A stretch of 64,000 nucleotides of DNA from contig DATMAG010000091.1 in assembly GCA_035560235.1 (NCBI GenBank), positions 1 through 64,000 on the forward strand, in the 5' to 3' direction. Of the stretch, positions 49,289 through 59,618 are shown in pieces; position 1 is the first letter of the stretch, and every line of letters begins with the position of its first letter. The notes under the pieces are model-generated. The model saw only the letters and a program-made list of their open reading frames with translations, was not told where the DNA came from and did not search any database. Source of the DNA: DASRDU01 sp035560235. GTDB taxonomy: Bacteria > Acidobacteriota > Blastocatellia > RBC074. The translations under genes were made by a program, and so were the position numbers.

Positions 49289-49681
49289 ATGTCAGCGCCA
49301 GAGATGATCAGAACCGTGGGGCTGAAGCAGTGTCACCGCTGCCGGGCAGAGCTGCTTGAACGCGACCGGTTCTGTCGTCAGTGCGGCGTCAGTCAGCGCC
49401 TGTGTGCTGCGCCAGTGATGGTTATGACCGGCGGCGCTGACTGCTCTGAATTCGTCATCAGGCAGCTGCCCGGCAGCGCCCTGCGCAGCGGTTCGTTTTC
49501 GGGAGCGCTGGTGAAGCTCGTGACCGGGAGCTTGTCAGAAGGAACTTCGTCGCTTCGCGCGAGTCGCTGGACGATGCGACTCGTGGGCGCGCTCATCATC
49601 GTCCCGCTCTGGCTGATGATCGCGCTGCTCTCACCACTTGACGCTTATCTTGCAGCGAAGGCTGTGACAAAACCCGGCTGA
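49289..49681 (+). CDS. Zinc-ribbon membrane protein
   Basis: 130 residues from 49289 after GAGGAGG. CHRCRAELLERDRFCRQC near residues 15-32 is a CxxC-x10-CxxC zinc ribbon. A membrane helix (MRLVGALIIVPLWLMIALLSPL) lies near 95-117. The gap between holds a weakly charged linker. This shape recalls zinc-ribbon/double-zinc-ribbon small membrane proteins with no known role. Its TGA lies 11 bases before the left end of the ISL3 element. Confidence 0.75.
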   Translation: MSAPEMIRTVGLKQCHRCRAELLERDRFCRQCGVSQRLCAAPVMVMTGGADCSEFVIRQLPGSALRSGSFSGALVKLVTGSLSEGTSSLRASRWTMRLVGALIIVPLWLMIALLSPLDAYLAAKAVTKPG

Positions 49682-49692
49682 ACAGTCTGGTT

Positions 49693-51493
49693 GAGTTTGG
49701 CAAACTGATCCAGGTTCATCCGCGCATTTGATGATGCCTATTGGGCGGGCCAGGGCGACCTGCTATAACCGGCGGCATGAAAACTCTGCTCGTCGCCCCG
49801 CAACTTCTGAAGCTGGACCGGATCGTCTCGCAAGCCGGATCCGTTACGCTCTTTGTCCGCTCCATTCAGGCTCAGGCCCTCTGCCCGGATTGCCGACAAC
49901 CCGCGGTGCGTATCCACAGCCGTTACGAGCGCACGCTGGCCGATCCGCCGTGGGAAGGTATCGCCGTGATGATCAGATTGCAGACGCGCCGCTTCTTCTG
50001 TGATCAGGCTGAGTGTCCACAGCAGATCTTCTGCGAGCGGCTGCCGGAACTGGCCGCACGCTACGCCCGGAAAACGCTCCGGCTGAACGAAACGCTGCGG
50101 CTGATCGGCCTGCTCGTCGGCGGAGAAGCCGGGGCTCAGATCGCCGGGGAATTGGGATTGAGCGTCAGCCCGGACACGCTGCTGCGCCGGATTCGCTCTG
50201 TCGCGGCGCCGGAGATGACGACGCCGAAAGTCCTCGGCGTGGATGACTGGGCTAAACGCAGGAGGCAGCAGTACGGCACGATTCTCGTGGACCTGGAGCG
50301 GCATCGCGTCATTGATCTGCTGCCGGATCGGGAAGCCGGGACACTGGCCGACTGGCTGAAGCTTCATCCCGGCGTTGAGCTCATCACCAGAGATCGCGCC
50401 GCTGCTTACGCGGAAGGCGCCAGACTGGGCGCTCCTGATGCGATTCAGATTGCTGACCGCTGGCACCTGTTGAAGAACCTGACCGAAGCCGTGGAGCGAT
50501 TCCTTCAGGCCAGACACGCTGAACTGCGGGAGGCTGCACGGCAAATCAGCGGGAAGCAGTCAGGAGCGATTGCGGCTGCAGCCGTCGAGCCTGAGACGAG
50601 ACGCCCGCCGAAGCTCGTGCTCTGGAACGAGCGGCGCCTGCAACGGTACGAGGAAGTGCGTCAGCTCTGGCAGCAGGGAGCCTCGATCAAACGGATCGCC
50701 GAACATTTCGGGATGCATCGTCAGACGGTGAGGATGTTGATCAGGGCAGAGACCTGCCCGGAACGCCTGAAGCCGCGCAAGCGTGCCTCGTTCATTGATC
50801 GGCACGTCGCTTACCTTGCGCAGCGGTGGGCCGAGGGTTGTCACAGCGCGGCGGATTTGTATCAGGAACTGCTGACTCGTGGCTTTCAGGGATCATCATC
50901 GCTGGTCCGTCATTTCGTTGCGCAGTGGCGCGAGCAGCTGCCGCCGGAATTGAAGCGCGACCGGCGCGGCCACGGCAAAGCCTGCCACAGTGGATCGGAA
51001 GAAGCTGGTCGTGCCCTCCCCACGGCACACCGCGTGGTTGCTCTTACAGCAGGAAGAGAAACTCGAACCCTCGCAGCAGCAGTACGTGAAGCAGTTGAGC
51101 GAAATTTCGCCGGAGATCGCGGCCACACAAAAGCTGGCGCAGCGATTCGGGAGGCTGATCCGGGAGCGGGATGAGGAGGAGTTCGTCAACTGGCTGGCAG
51201 AAGCTGAAGCCAGCGGTTCCAGAGAGCTGAAAGGCTTCGCCGCCGGACTGAAGCGCGACCGGGCGGCGGTCAAAGCGGCGTTGGAGTACGCGTGGAGTAA
51301 CGGACAGACCGAAGGCCAGGTCAACCGGCTGAAGCTGATCAAAAGGGCGATGTTCAGACGGGCGAAATTCGACCTGTTGAAGGCGCGAGTGCTGGCTGCG
51401 CCCTGACGAGGCGGCGGGATGTAACCGTTGAGATAGGGGTTCAGCCTTGAATCATCAAAAGTGAGGATGAACCTGGATCAGTTTGCCAAACTC
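49693..51493 (+). mobile_element. ISL3-family insertion sequence, 1801 bp
   Basis: Perfect 29-bp terminal inverted repeats at 49693-49721 and 51465-51493 (outer bases GAGTTTGGCAAACTGATCC). Flanks are GTCTGGTT on the left and ATCTGGTT on the right, i.e. an 8-bp target duplication with one changed base. One transposase gene inside is frameshifted. Confidence 0.92.
49777..51406 (+). pseudogene. ISL3 family transposase, one frameshift
   Basis: Start at 49777 (MKTLLVAPQLLKLDRIVSQAG). The N-terminal zinc-finger region has CPDCRQPAVRIHSRYERTLADPPW and FFCDQAECPQQIFCERL. The DDE part has LGVDDWAKRRRQQYGTILVDLE, ELITRDRAAAYAEGA and IQIADRWHLLKNL. The frame breaks near 50978: the plus-one frame then continues KLVVPSPRHTAWLLLQQEEKLEPSQQQYVKQL through EYAWSNGQTEGQVNRLKLIKRAMFRRAKFDLLKARVL. 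One extra A in the CAAAG run would explain it. Apart from this it is full length, so the copy may be inactive or mis-sequenced. Confidence 0.88.
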
Positions 51494-51611
51494 ATCTGGT
51501 TTATTTCACGCACGAACGCAGCGCGCGGCTGATTACAGGCGACGTGCGGAGTCCGGCGATTAACGTCAGGTCTGAAGAGATCAGGTCAGACCGCAGCCAC
51601 AGGAGGAAAGT

Positions 51612-52321
51612 ATGCGCGTGACAGGAATTTTGCTGGTTGCAGCGGCTGTCCTCTTCTGGCTCTCGTGAAGGCTGATGCCCGGAGTCGGCGTAACGGATGC
51701 GGAGCAGATTTTCAGACTGGTCGCATCGCAACGATCCCTGGTCGCTGCTTCAGTCATCATCCAGCTCATCTCGGCAGTGCTTTACGTGCCTGCGCTGCTC
51801 GGAACAGCGTCAGAGGCGATCTTCACGGTCAGCGTAAACTGCGACCCTCCGGCCCAGGCGCTGCTCGGAACAGCGTCAGAGGCGATCACCGGTCAGATTC
51901 CAGGCGTGAAGTGGAGCGCAGGACTTCTGCTGGTGGGAGCAACAGGCTCAGCCGCCGATGCGGTGCTGCATCTTCTGGCCTATGCCATGACCGCGCCCGG
52001 GCTTGATCTCGCAACGCTGATTCGTGTCATGGCGTTTATGCAGGGCCCGGCCTGCTTCTGCTCGCGCCGCTGATTCTGTGTTTCTTTCTCGGCGGAGCAA
52101 TGCTGTCACTTGCGCTTGCAAAAGCTGGCGTCGTCTCGCGGTGGAATGCGCGTCTGCATGGCATCGCTGTGTCAGTTGCGGTAGTCGGCGGGCTGCTGGC
52201 CTCGAAGGGGCTGGTGCCGCCTCGCGCTGTGGGGCTTGCCACACTGGGCCTCATCAGCGGGGCGCAGGCCCGGGCTGGCATCGCACTCTGGAAACACCGG
52301 GCGAAAAAGGCTGCAGTCTGA
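51612..52321 (+). pseudogene. Broken DUF4386-like membrane protein gene
   Basis: ATG at 51612 follows AGGAGGAAAG and encodes a first helix (MRVTGILLVAAAVLFWLS), then TGA at 51666. The same frame continues MPGVGVTDAEQIFRLVASQRSLVAASVIIQLISAVLYVPALLG, then breaks near 52050, where the last part, GLLLLAPLILCFFLGGAMLSLALAKAGVV to the end, is in another frame. Restoring one G in the GGGCCCGG segment joins them. The family is suggested by the helix layout only. A 30-bp repeat inside adds LLGTASEAI twice. Confidence 0.68.
51792..51887. repeat. 30-bp direct repeat inside the broken membrane gene
   Basis: Copies at 51792-51821 and 51858-51887 are identical and 66 bases (22 codons) apart, so the reading frame is kept. 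Both begin GCGCTGCTCGGAACAGCGTC. Confidence 0.9.
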
Positions 52322-52682
52322 TTGCTGGCCGGTGCAGCGCACACCTCCTCATCACGGTTGCAGTGAAGTCTTGTTCCAGGTTCGCATACGGACTAAGCTG
52401 CAGCCTTCAGCACAGAAACCAGACACCACTCAGGCGGCGGGCGTCAAAGGCAGCGAGCGCAAGACCATTCCGGCGGAAAGGCCGCTGTGGAATGAATACG
52501 AAAAGCTGGTCGAAGATGTGCAGGGCCACGCGCTCACGCCGGAGTTGCCGGGCAGTTACCGGCAGGCCCGGGGCGGAGACATTCGCCGTCGTGACCGGAT
52601 CAGACTTGAAGAGGCCGCCGCCCGACAGTCGCTGCGCGGACAAGCCCTGTCGTGAGCGCTTTCACCGGACTGAGTCAGCCTT

Positions 52683-52928
52683 ATGCAATTTGAAACGATC
52701 AGAGTTGAAATCAGCAACACAATCGGACGCCTTACGCTCAATCGCCCGGAATGCCTCAACGCAATGAACGCGACGATGCTGCGCGAACTGGTCGCTGCTG
52801 CGCGCTGGTTCATGGCGAGCGTGACCGAATTTGGCGATGGTGATGCGCTGCTCGGAGCAATCACTGATCCCGAGTCGGTGCAGGCACGAAAGGAATACAC
52901 CGAGCGACGATTGCGCAAACAGAAGTGA
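52683..52928 (+). pseudogene. Enoyl-CoA hydratase N-terminal fragment
   Basis: 81 residues. The first 42 (MQFETIRVEISNTIGRLTLNRPECLNAMNATMLRELVAAARWF) are the usual opening of enoyl-CoA hydratase/isomerase proteins. Then the sequence jumps to an unrelated-looking MASVTEFGDGDALLGAITDPESVQARKEY and stops, instead of about 180 more residues with the oxyanion-hole motifs. An internal deletion joined two fragments. The space 52322-52680 before it has no recognisable gene. Confidence 0.7.
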
Positions 52929-53056
52929 CGAGTGTTGCGCTTTAACGAAAGCTGCAATACGCCTTCAATGAGGGCAAAACTGCCGGGGTTCCTGCAAAAG
53001 TCCCCACAGTCGCCTTTATCAGAAAATCACTGAAGCTGGTAAGCAGCTGAAAAGAG

Positions 53057-53131
<75 letters not shown>

Positions 53132-53525
53132 TGAGAATCAGCGGTTGGTGAGAACCGCCTGATGCGCGAGATTGAAAGGATCCGGAAAGGTCCTCCTTTC
53201 AGGAAGGCGTATATTTCCACAGATTACTTTTTGCGTCAAGAGAGCCTCCCGGCTGAAGGCTCTGACCTGACGGAGCGCACAGCGACGATGTGCTGAGCAA
53301 CGTCTTCAGGTCAGGTTGACGCACGAATCACTCAATCTGCTCTTCAGAATGACTGATTCAATGAGGCCGCTGTCTGGCAGGTTCAGGATTCTGCCGTTTG
53401 CTTTCCACGGTTTAGCTCACGCCCGCCTCTGAAGCATACAACTCGCCAGTGAAGCGTTGCCCGACTCTGGCTGTGCCACTGCAGCACAGGAGAGTCCGGC
53501 AGAATGACTCGGAGGATATCCGGTA

Positions 53526-55577
53526 ATGAAACTGAAACGAGGAAGTGCAACGAACAGGATCATCGTGACGCTGCTGTGCGTGCTGCTCAATGCGCCATTC
53601 AGCTATGCCGGGAAGGGCGCTCAGACACTGCGCGAAGCTGCGGCCAGAAAGGCGGGAGCAAAGCCGCAGGGGCCGAAGCTTGCGCCTGATCTGGAAGAAC
53701 TGCTCGCGCGTGATGACGAGCAGAAGGAAGCGAAGCAGAGCGGCCCGAAAACACTGGCTGAACGGCGCGCCGGAAAGCTGGCAAAGCGGGTGGTGGCCGG
53801 AGGGGCAGTGCTGCCGTCGGAAGCGGTCGCGGCGGAAGAGCGGCAGAGCTTCATCGTGCAGATGAGCGATACCGCCACGAGCGCGGCGATGCAGGCGACA
53901 CTGGCCGGTTACGGCGGGCGCGTCAGCCGGAAGCTGGATGGCCTGGGACTGGTGATGATCGAAGCGCCGCGCACTGCGGTTCGCCAGCTTGCGGCTGACG
54001 GTCAGATTGCCTATCTCAGTCCGGCATCGCCCGGTGTCTGCACTGGGCCATCTGGAACGCACGACCGGGGCTGAATATGTGCGCTGGCTGATCAGCAGCA
54101 AAACAGAACTGACCGGCGAAGGCATCGGCGTGGCGATTCTTGACAGCGGCGCTGATAACGGCCACGTCCTGCTCTCGAACTCCTATTACAACTCTCCGAC
54201 CGACTGCAAGGTTTACGACAACTTCGATTTCACCGGCAACAGCAGTTATCTCCAGAGCGATGCCTTCGGACACGGGACGCATGTCTTCGGGCTGCTGGCC
54301 GGAACCAGCAACTATTACAATGGTTCTTATCGCGGCATCTCTTCAGGTGCGAAGCTGCTGAACCTGCGGGTGCTTGATGCCAGCGGGGTCGGTTCAGCGA
54401 GCGCGATCATTGCCGCTATTGACTGGTGCATCTCCAACAAGTCGACTTACAACCTGCGCGTCATCAATCTGAGTCTCGGCGCGCTGCCGAAGGACAGCTA
54501 TAAAAACGATCCGCTCTGTCTGGCTGCACGCCGCGCTTACAACGCCGGAATTGTCGTGGTGGCGGCAGTCGGCAATGATGGCAAGGATACGAATGGCCGG
54601 AAGATTTATGGCGGCATTCACTCGCCCGGCATTGATCCGTCAGTGATCACCGTCGGCGCGGCCAATACCTTCGGGACTGATACGCGCTCGGACGACACCG
54701 TAACCTCGTTCAGTTCACGCGGCCCGACACGCGGTTACACCGTCGTCAACGGGGTCAGAAAGTATGACAACCTGATCAAGCCTGACCTGGTTGCGCCGGG
54801 CAACAAGCTGGTCAGCGCACAATCGGATAATCCGGTCAGTTCTTCACTCTCAAATGGTCTGGTCACAAAATATGCGCAGCTCAATACCGGCTACTCCGAT
54901 TCGATCAACTGGAAGACGATGTATATGAGCGGCACTTCGATGGCTGCGCCGGTGGTCGCAGGGGCGGCGGCGCTGCTGCTGCAGGCCAATCCGAATCTGA
55001 CGCCTGCGCTGGTCAAGGCCATTCTGATGTACACCGCGCAGCCGCTCAAAAACTTCAACACGCTGGAGCAGGGCGCAGGAGAACTGAACATTGACGGCGC
55101 AGTGCGCGTAGCAAAGCTGGTCAAATCCACTGCCAGCACGCTCGCCAACGGTTCAGCCATGCTGACGGCTGCACTGCCGTCTGCGCAAACCAGCACGATT
55201 GCCGGACAGACCTGTTACTGGGGCAGGGGGGCATCACCAATTACGGTTTCCTCTATGGTGACAACCTGATGAAGAACTGGCAGGGCATGTATGCCAGCGG
55301 GGTCGTGCTGTCAGATGGCACTTATGTCTCTGTCGGCACTCTGGTGCAGACGAGCGGAAAGGTTTCATCCGGGGTCAGCACCTGCCGGGGGCCGATAACC
55401 AATAAGGGCGTGGTGCTGAGCGACGGCGTCATCGTCTCGGACGGCGCAGTCCTGGCCGACGGCGTGGTGCTGAGTGACGGCGTCATCCTTGCGGATGGTC
55501 GGACGCGATCTGATTACACTCCCAGAACTGACTCGATCCTCGGTGACAGCACGGCTTCGATGCCGCCTTCGCCTTAG
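53526..55577 (+). CDS. Secreted subtilase (S8 family), two frameshifts
   Basis: Start at 53526 after GGAGGATATCCGG; signal peptide, then an I9-type propeptide (QSFIVQMSDTATSAAMQATLAGYGGRVSRKL). The catalytic domain is in the next frame: AILDSGADNGH (Asp), GHGTHVFGLLAG (His), VGNDG, SGTSMAAPVVAGAAALLLQANP (Ser). The frame changes near 54025, where removing one C gives YLSPDRPVSALGHLERT, and near 55222, where adding one G gives YWGQGGITNYGFLYGDNL. The C-terminus has six short SDG/ADG repeats (GVVLSDG...AVLADG). Restored length is about 683 residues. Two compensating errors suggest sequencing error more than decay. Confidence 0.85.
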
Positions 55578-55617
55578 CTCAGTGAAATGAACTCAGCACT
55601 GAGCAGGCAGCAAAAGC

Positions 55618-55655
55618 AGCAGGCGAGTAACCGGTTTTGAAGCCACTCGCCTGCT
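55618..55655. terminator. Hairpin terminator after the subtilase
   Basis: An 11-bp exact stem (55618-55628 with 55645-55655) and a 16-base loop, followed by CATTT. It lies between convergent genes. Confidence 0.7.
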
Positions 55656-55696
55656 CATTTACGTCCCTGTTTTCCTGATTCGGGCCGGTCCCGCAA

Positions 55697-57058
55697 TCAT
55701 CCCATCACACGCGTAATGCGGTCTGACTGATTGCGCACCTGACGGCGCAGCCGCTCCCAGTCAATCGTCAGCACCTTCTTGTCACGCACCACCGGAACGC
55801 CGCCGACAATCGTGTCGCGCGCTTCAGCCGTTGAATAGACCAGGTGCGCGTAGACATCGTAGATCGGCGCGCGTTCAAGACTGGCCGCTCCTGTATCAAC
55901 AATTACCAGATCGGCGAGTTTGCCTGTTTCGACTGAACCGATCTGATCTTCCATCCCGAGCGCCCGCGCTCCGCCGATGGTTGCCATCGCAAAGATTTCA
56001 CGCGCCGCGACCGCATCGGCGCGCTGATGATGCAGCTTGGCGAGTCGGGCTGCCGTCGCCATCTCTTCAAACAGATTGGTCGTCGGAGCCGAAGCCGCGC
56101 CGTCAGTTCCAAGGCCGAGCCGCAGCCCCTTGTCGAGCATTCGCCGGATTGGCGCTGCACCCGACGCCAGATTCATATTCGAGCGCGGACAGTGCGCGAT
56201 GCCCGCGTTGTGTTCTCTGAGCAGCGTCAGTTCGCCTGACTGCGGATGCACGACGTGCGCGGCCAGCACCTTCACCTCAAACAGACCTTCGCGGGCGACG
56301 TAATGAATCGGCGTCGCGCCATAGCGTTTGAGAATTTCGTCAACCTCGTGTTCGGTCTCGGAGAGATGAATCAGCACCGGCGTCTCGGTGCGCCGGGCCA
56401 GCTCGCGCGCGGCTCTGAGCGTTTCGGGGCCGCAGGTATAAGGCGCGTGCGGCGCCACGGCGGGCGTGATGCGCGGATGGCCTTTCCATTCGCTGATGAA
56501 TTTCTCGGCAAGCCTGAAACTCTCACGCGTTCCATCAGGGGCATCCGGGGTAGGGAAGTCGAGCACGGTTTCGCCGAGCACGGCGCGAATGCCGAGCGTA
56601 TCGGCTTCGCGGGCGATCTCCCATTCGTAATAGAACATGTCGGCAAAGGTCGTAATGCCGCCGAGGAGCATCTCAATGATCGAAAGCCGCGCGCCGACTT
56701 TGACGAAGTCTTCATCAACGCAGGCCTTCTCAATCGGGAAGATGGCTTCGGTCAGCCACCGTTCGAGCGGCAGCCCGTCGCCCACGCCGCGCAGCAGTGA
56801 ATGCGGCACGTGCGTGTGGGCGTTGATGAGACCAGGAATGACAACGGCATCAGTGGCGTCAATGATCTGCTGCGCTGTCCATCCGGCAGGCAGTTCGCTG
56901 ACCGGGCAGATCTTTGCAATACGGCCATCGTGGACGGCAACGGCTGAGCGTTCGAAAACATCGAAGCCCGCGTTCATCGTTACGACTGTGGCATTGAGAA
57001 TGACGAGATCGAAATCCTTGGGCGGAGTGATTGGATTATTCATAGGGCAGCCTTTCAT
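55697..57058 (-). CDS. Amidohydrolase (chlorohydrolase/S-adenosylhomocysteine deaminase-like)
   Basis: 453 residues from 57058 (MKGCPMNNPITPP); a start at 57043 would lose five residues. Metal-dependent hydrolase: GLINAHTHVPHSLLRGVGD (HxH) near 77-95, GPETLRAAREL, IHLSETEHEVDEI (His-Glu pair) near 233, AAHVVHP, and LGLGTDGAASAPTTNLFEEM (catalytic Asp) near 318-337. Layout fits the SAH/MTA deaminase or guanine-deaminase-like group (about 430 residues). It converts an adenosine- or atrazine-type amine to the hydroxy form in the cytoplasm; substrate uncertain. Confidence 0.93.
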   Translation of the reverse strand: MKGCPMNNPITPPKDFDLVILNATVVTMNAGFDVFERSAVAVHDGRIAKICPVSELPAGWTAQQIIDATDAVVIPGLINAHTHVPHSLLRGVGDGLPLERWLTEAIFPIEKACVDEDFVKVGARLSIIEMLLGGITTFADMFYYEWEIAREADTLGIRAVLGETVLDFPTPDAPDGTRESFRLAEKFISEWKGHPRITPAVAPHAPYTCGPETLRAARELARRTETPVLIHLSETEHEVDEILKRYGATPIHYVAREGLFEVKVLAAHVVHPQSGELTLLREHNAGIAHCPRSNMNLASGAAPIRRMLDKGLRLGLGTDGAASAPTTNLFEEMATAARLAKLHHQRADAVAAREIFAMATIGGARALGMEDQIGSVETGKLADLVIVDTGAASLERAPIYDVYAHLVYSTAEARDTIVGGVPVVRDKKVLTIDWERLRRQVRNQSDRITRVMG

Positions 57059-57141
57059 CTGCTCCGGGCCGGAGGCCCGGTTTGTTCGTCAGTATACGAC
57101 GAATCCGGTCATTCTCTGACCATTTTTGCGGACTCAGGTTG

Positions 57142-57147
57142 TATAAT
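57142..57147 (+). promoter_or_regulatory. Candidate -10 box for the VWA gene
   Basis: TATAAT about 88 bases before the start; no good -35 element is seen at 16-18 bases. Weak. Confidence 0.3.
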
Positions 57148-57234
57148 GCTTCTGTTTCCCCTGCGGTCGCCTCGCTGGCTGACACTGCTGAAACTCCCTG
57201 TTCGGTCAGGGACTCGTTCAGGAAAGGTTTGTTT

Positions 57235-58362
57235 ATGCGTTTTTCACCATCGTTTCGCGCTCTCAGCGTCATCGCGCTCTCGCTGCTCATTGCTCTTTCG
57301 GGACTCATTCCGGCAGGCGCGCAGCAGCCAAAGACTCAGCCGCCGCAGCCGCCCAGGCAGGAGCCGCCGAAGCAGGAGGCAAAGGAGAAGGAGAAAGCGA
57401 AACGCGACCGGCGGCAGGGCGCAGTCGCCGAAGAGCAGCAGCCGGTTTCAGGCGAAGAGACCGTCAGGGTTGACGTTGACCTGGTGCAGCTTGACGTGAC
57501 GGTGGTTGATCAGAACAACACTCCGGTCTTCGATCTCAGGAAGGACGATTTCCAGGTCTTTGAAGACCGGATCAAACAGAGCATCGAAACCGTCAGCCGC
57601 GAGGAAGTGCCGATCAGCATGGGCCTGGTGATTGACACTTCGGGCAGCATGCGTTCGAAACTGCAGACCGTCTCTGACGCGGCGCGCAGCCTGATCAAGC
57701 AGATGAAGAACGAAGACGAGGCCTTTGTCGCGCAGTTCAAGGCCGAGCCGGAACTGGTGCAGGATTTCACCCGCGACAAGCGCGAACTGGAAGACGCGAT
57801 TGATCAGCTTTACACGAGCGGCGGGACGGCCCTGCTCGATGCCATCATCGCCACCGCTGATTATTCTCACGAAAAGGGCAGACAGCGCCGCAAGGCCCTG
57901 ATCGTCATCACTGACGGTCTGGAAAAGAACAGCTCGGTGAAGGAAAAAGAGGTGATGGAGGCGATGAAGGAGGACGAGGTGCAGGTCTATCTGGTCGGCT
58001 TCATTGACGAGGAAGATGATCAGAAATCCCTCTTCGGCAAATCACCTGCGAAGAAGGCGAAGGAACTCCTGAGCCGCCTCGCCGAGGATTCCGGCGGGCG
58101 CGCTTTCTTCCCGAAGGATGTCAGCGAAATGCCTGAGATTGCCCGGCAGATTGCCCGTGATCTGCGCACACAGTATGTCATCAGCTATTACCCAACCAAT
58201 GCTGAAAAGGATGGGAGGTTCCGGGCAGTCAGGGTTGTGGTTGAGTCCAGGGACAAGCGCAAGCTGATTCCCCGCACCCGGCAGGGCTATTACGCCCGCA
58301 AGTCGGGACAGCCTGTCCCGGCTGAAGCCGAAAGAAAAACACTGAGCAAAAATCCGGAATAG
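57235..58362 (+). CDS. VWFA-related acidobacterial protein
   Basis: 375 residues from 57235 (MRFSPSFRALSVIALSLLIALSGLIPAGAQQPK), a secreted protein with a Pro/Gln/Lys-rich linker (residues about 35-75), a VDLVQLDVTVVDQNNTPVFDLRKDDFQVFEDRIKQ beta region and a von Willebrand A domain with MIDAS DTSGSMRSKL near residue 135, KALIVITDGLEKNSSV and SGGRAFFPKDVSEM. This is the family called VWFA-related Acidobacterial domain. It binds partners outside the cell; ligands unknown. A TATAAT at 57142-57147 lies upstream. Confidence 0.93.
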   Translation: MRFSPSFRALSVIALSLLIALSGLIPAGAQQPKTQPPQPPRQEPPKQEAKEKEKAKRDRRQGAVAEEQQPVSGEETVRVDVDLVQLDVTVVDQNNTPVFDLRKDDFQVFEDRIKQSIETVSREEVPISMGLVIDTSGSMRSKLQTVSDAARSLIKQMKNEDEAFVAQFKAEPELVQDFTRDKRELEDAIDQLYTSGGTALLDAIIATADYSHEKGRQRRKALIVITDGLEKNSSVKEKEVMEAMKEDEVQVYLVGFIDEEDDQKSLFGKSPAKKAKELLSRLAEDSGGRAFFPKDVSEMPEIARQIARDLRTQYVISYYPTNAEKDGRFRAVRVVVESRDKRKLIPRTRQGYYARKSGQPVPAEAERKTLSKNPE

Positions 58363-58376
58363 CTTTCTCCATTCTC

Positions 58377-59312
58377 TCAGGAGAGCGGTTTGAGAAATCT
58401 GGCCTGATAATCTTCGCGGTAGACAAAACCCGCCTGCTCATACACGCGGATATCTGAGTCCTCGATGGCTTCAGCCAGCAGACTCAGCACCTGGCGATTC
58501 ATGAATAATCTGTAGACGAGTTCGACCAGACAGTCCTGAGTGAGACTGCTGTGACGGTACTGCCAGTGTGTCCAGATGCCTTCCAGATAGATCACATCCG
58601 GCGTGTCGCTGACCAGTTCGGCCTTGAAGATAACCTTGCCGTCCACGATCTTTACCCACGTGCGTTCGCGCAGGATTCGTTCAGTCACGCGGCAGCGAAA
58701 ACCTTCGGGATCCTTCAGGCGCGGATCAGTGCCTGACTCCTCAATCACCATTTCGGCCTGGGCATTCGAGACGACTTCAAGTTCGGCGGGGGTGGCCGGC
58801 TGCAATTGAAAGCGATCAGGTCGGCTGTGCGGGCTATGGCACACGTACAGGCGGTGATTGCGCGTCAGCCGGGTCTGAAAGCCGTGCTGTTCAAGGTGGC
58901 GCCAGAACGTCTCGACCTGCTGGCGCGGCCCGTAAATGACGTGGCCTTCAGTCCACGTGTCAGCCGCAATCCGGGCGAACTGGCCGAGCGCGTCGTCCTC
59001 GGCTCCGAGTTCAGCGAAGAGCAGAAAGGCGTGGCCGAGCAGCACGACTCCGGCCAGCTGGTTGTCTTCGTAATAGCCGAAAAACCTTCCGCGATGTGCC
59101 GCGTGTACCAGCCCGTAATCTTCAATCAGGCTGCGCAGGTGAATGCCATACAGCGGATTCTGAGCCAGCAGTCTGATGACACGCTCGAAATCATGATTTG
59201 AAAGTTCGCCAGTTCTTCCTGACGGCTTGTGACACCTGACCTCAAAAGGTTGATAAAGTTCTGCCCGGCGACTCTGACTTGTCAGAGAATGGCTGACAGT
59301 GAGTAAGGACAT
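58377..59312 (-). CDS. GNAT N-acetyltransferase (DUF4081-like N-terminus)
   Basis: 312 residues from 59312 (MSLLTVSHSL); a start four codons up is possible. The N-terminal half has DFERVIRLLAQNPLYGIHLRSLIEDYGL and GRFFGYYEDNQLAGVVLLGHA. The C-terminal GNAT half has VKIVDGKVIFKAELVSDTPDVIYLEGIWTHWQYR and VYEQAGFVYREDYQ, ending RFLKPLS. Acetyl-CoA dependent; target unknown. It converges with the VWA gene. Confidence 0.85.
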   Translation of the reverse strand: MSLLTVSHSLTSQSRRAELYQPFEVRCHKPSGRTGELSNHDFERVIRLLAQNPLYGIHLRSLIEDYGLVHAAHRGRFFGYYEDNQLAGVVLLGHAFLLFAELGAEDDALGQFARIAADTWTEGHVIYGPRQQVETFWRHLEQHGFQTRLTRNHRLYVCHSPHSRPDRFQLQPATPAELEVVSNAQAEMVIEESGTDPRLKDPEGFRCRVTERILRERTWVKIVDGKVIFKAELVSDTPDVIYLEGIWTHWQYRHSSLTQDCLVELVYRLFMNRQVLSLLAEAIEDSDIRVYEQAGFVYREDYQARFLKPLS

Positions 59313-59324
59313 CTCTTGTTGCAT

Positions 59325-59618
59325 AAATCATCTGCTCTGCGCTTGTTCGTCCGATTACTGGTTGCGGGCCGCCAATGCGGGCGCTCCTGACAACTCAACC
59401 GGCGTGCCAGTCTCTTTCGGGAAATCAAATTGAGAAATGAAACCGGGTTAAGAGGCAGGCGCTCAGTCAGGACGGGAGACGGCAGTCAGCCTGCAGGGTC
59501 AGAATGACCGGTTCTGATGAGAGCTCATCAGAATTACTGAAAAGTGCGCCGCAGAATGGACCTCATTATCGGGAGCGTAATTATCCCGCTCGTACTCCCG
59601 GCGGTAATTACCGGCTGA
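59325..59618. other. Intergenic region with one hairpin
   Basis: A 294-base gap between the GNAT start and the acyl-CoA dehydrogenase stop. It has a TTCTGATGA/TCATCAGAA stem at 59512-59520/59525-59533 with loop GAGC, and CGGTAATTACCGG near 59600. No gene is seen. Confidence 0.5.

Noticed and set aside
52380..52655. Short ORF ending EEAAARQSLRGQALS
   Set aside because: No start with a ribosome binding site and no recognisable family; may be part of a destroyed gene.
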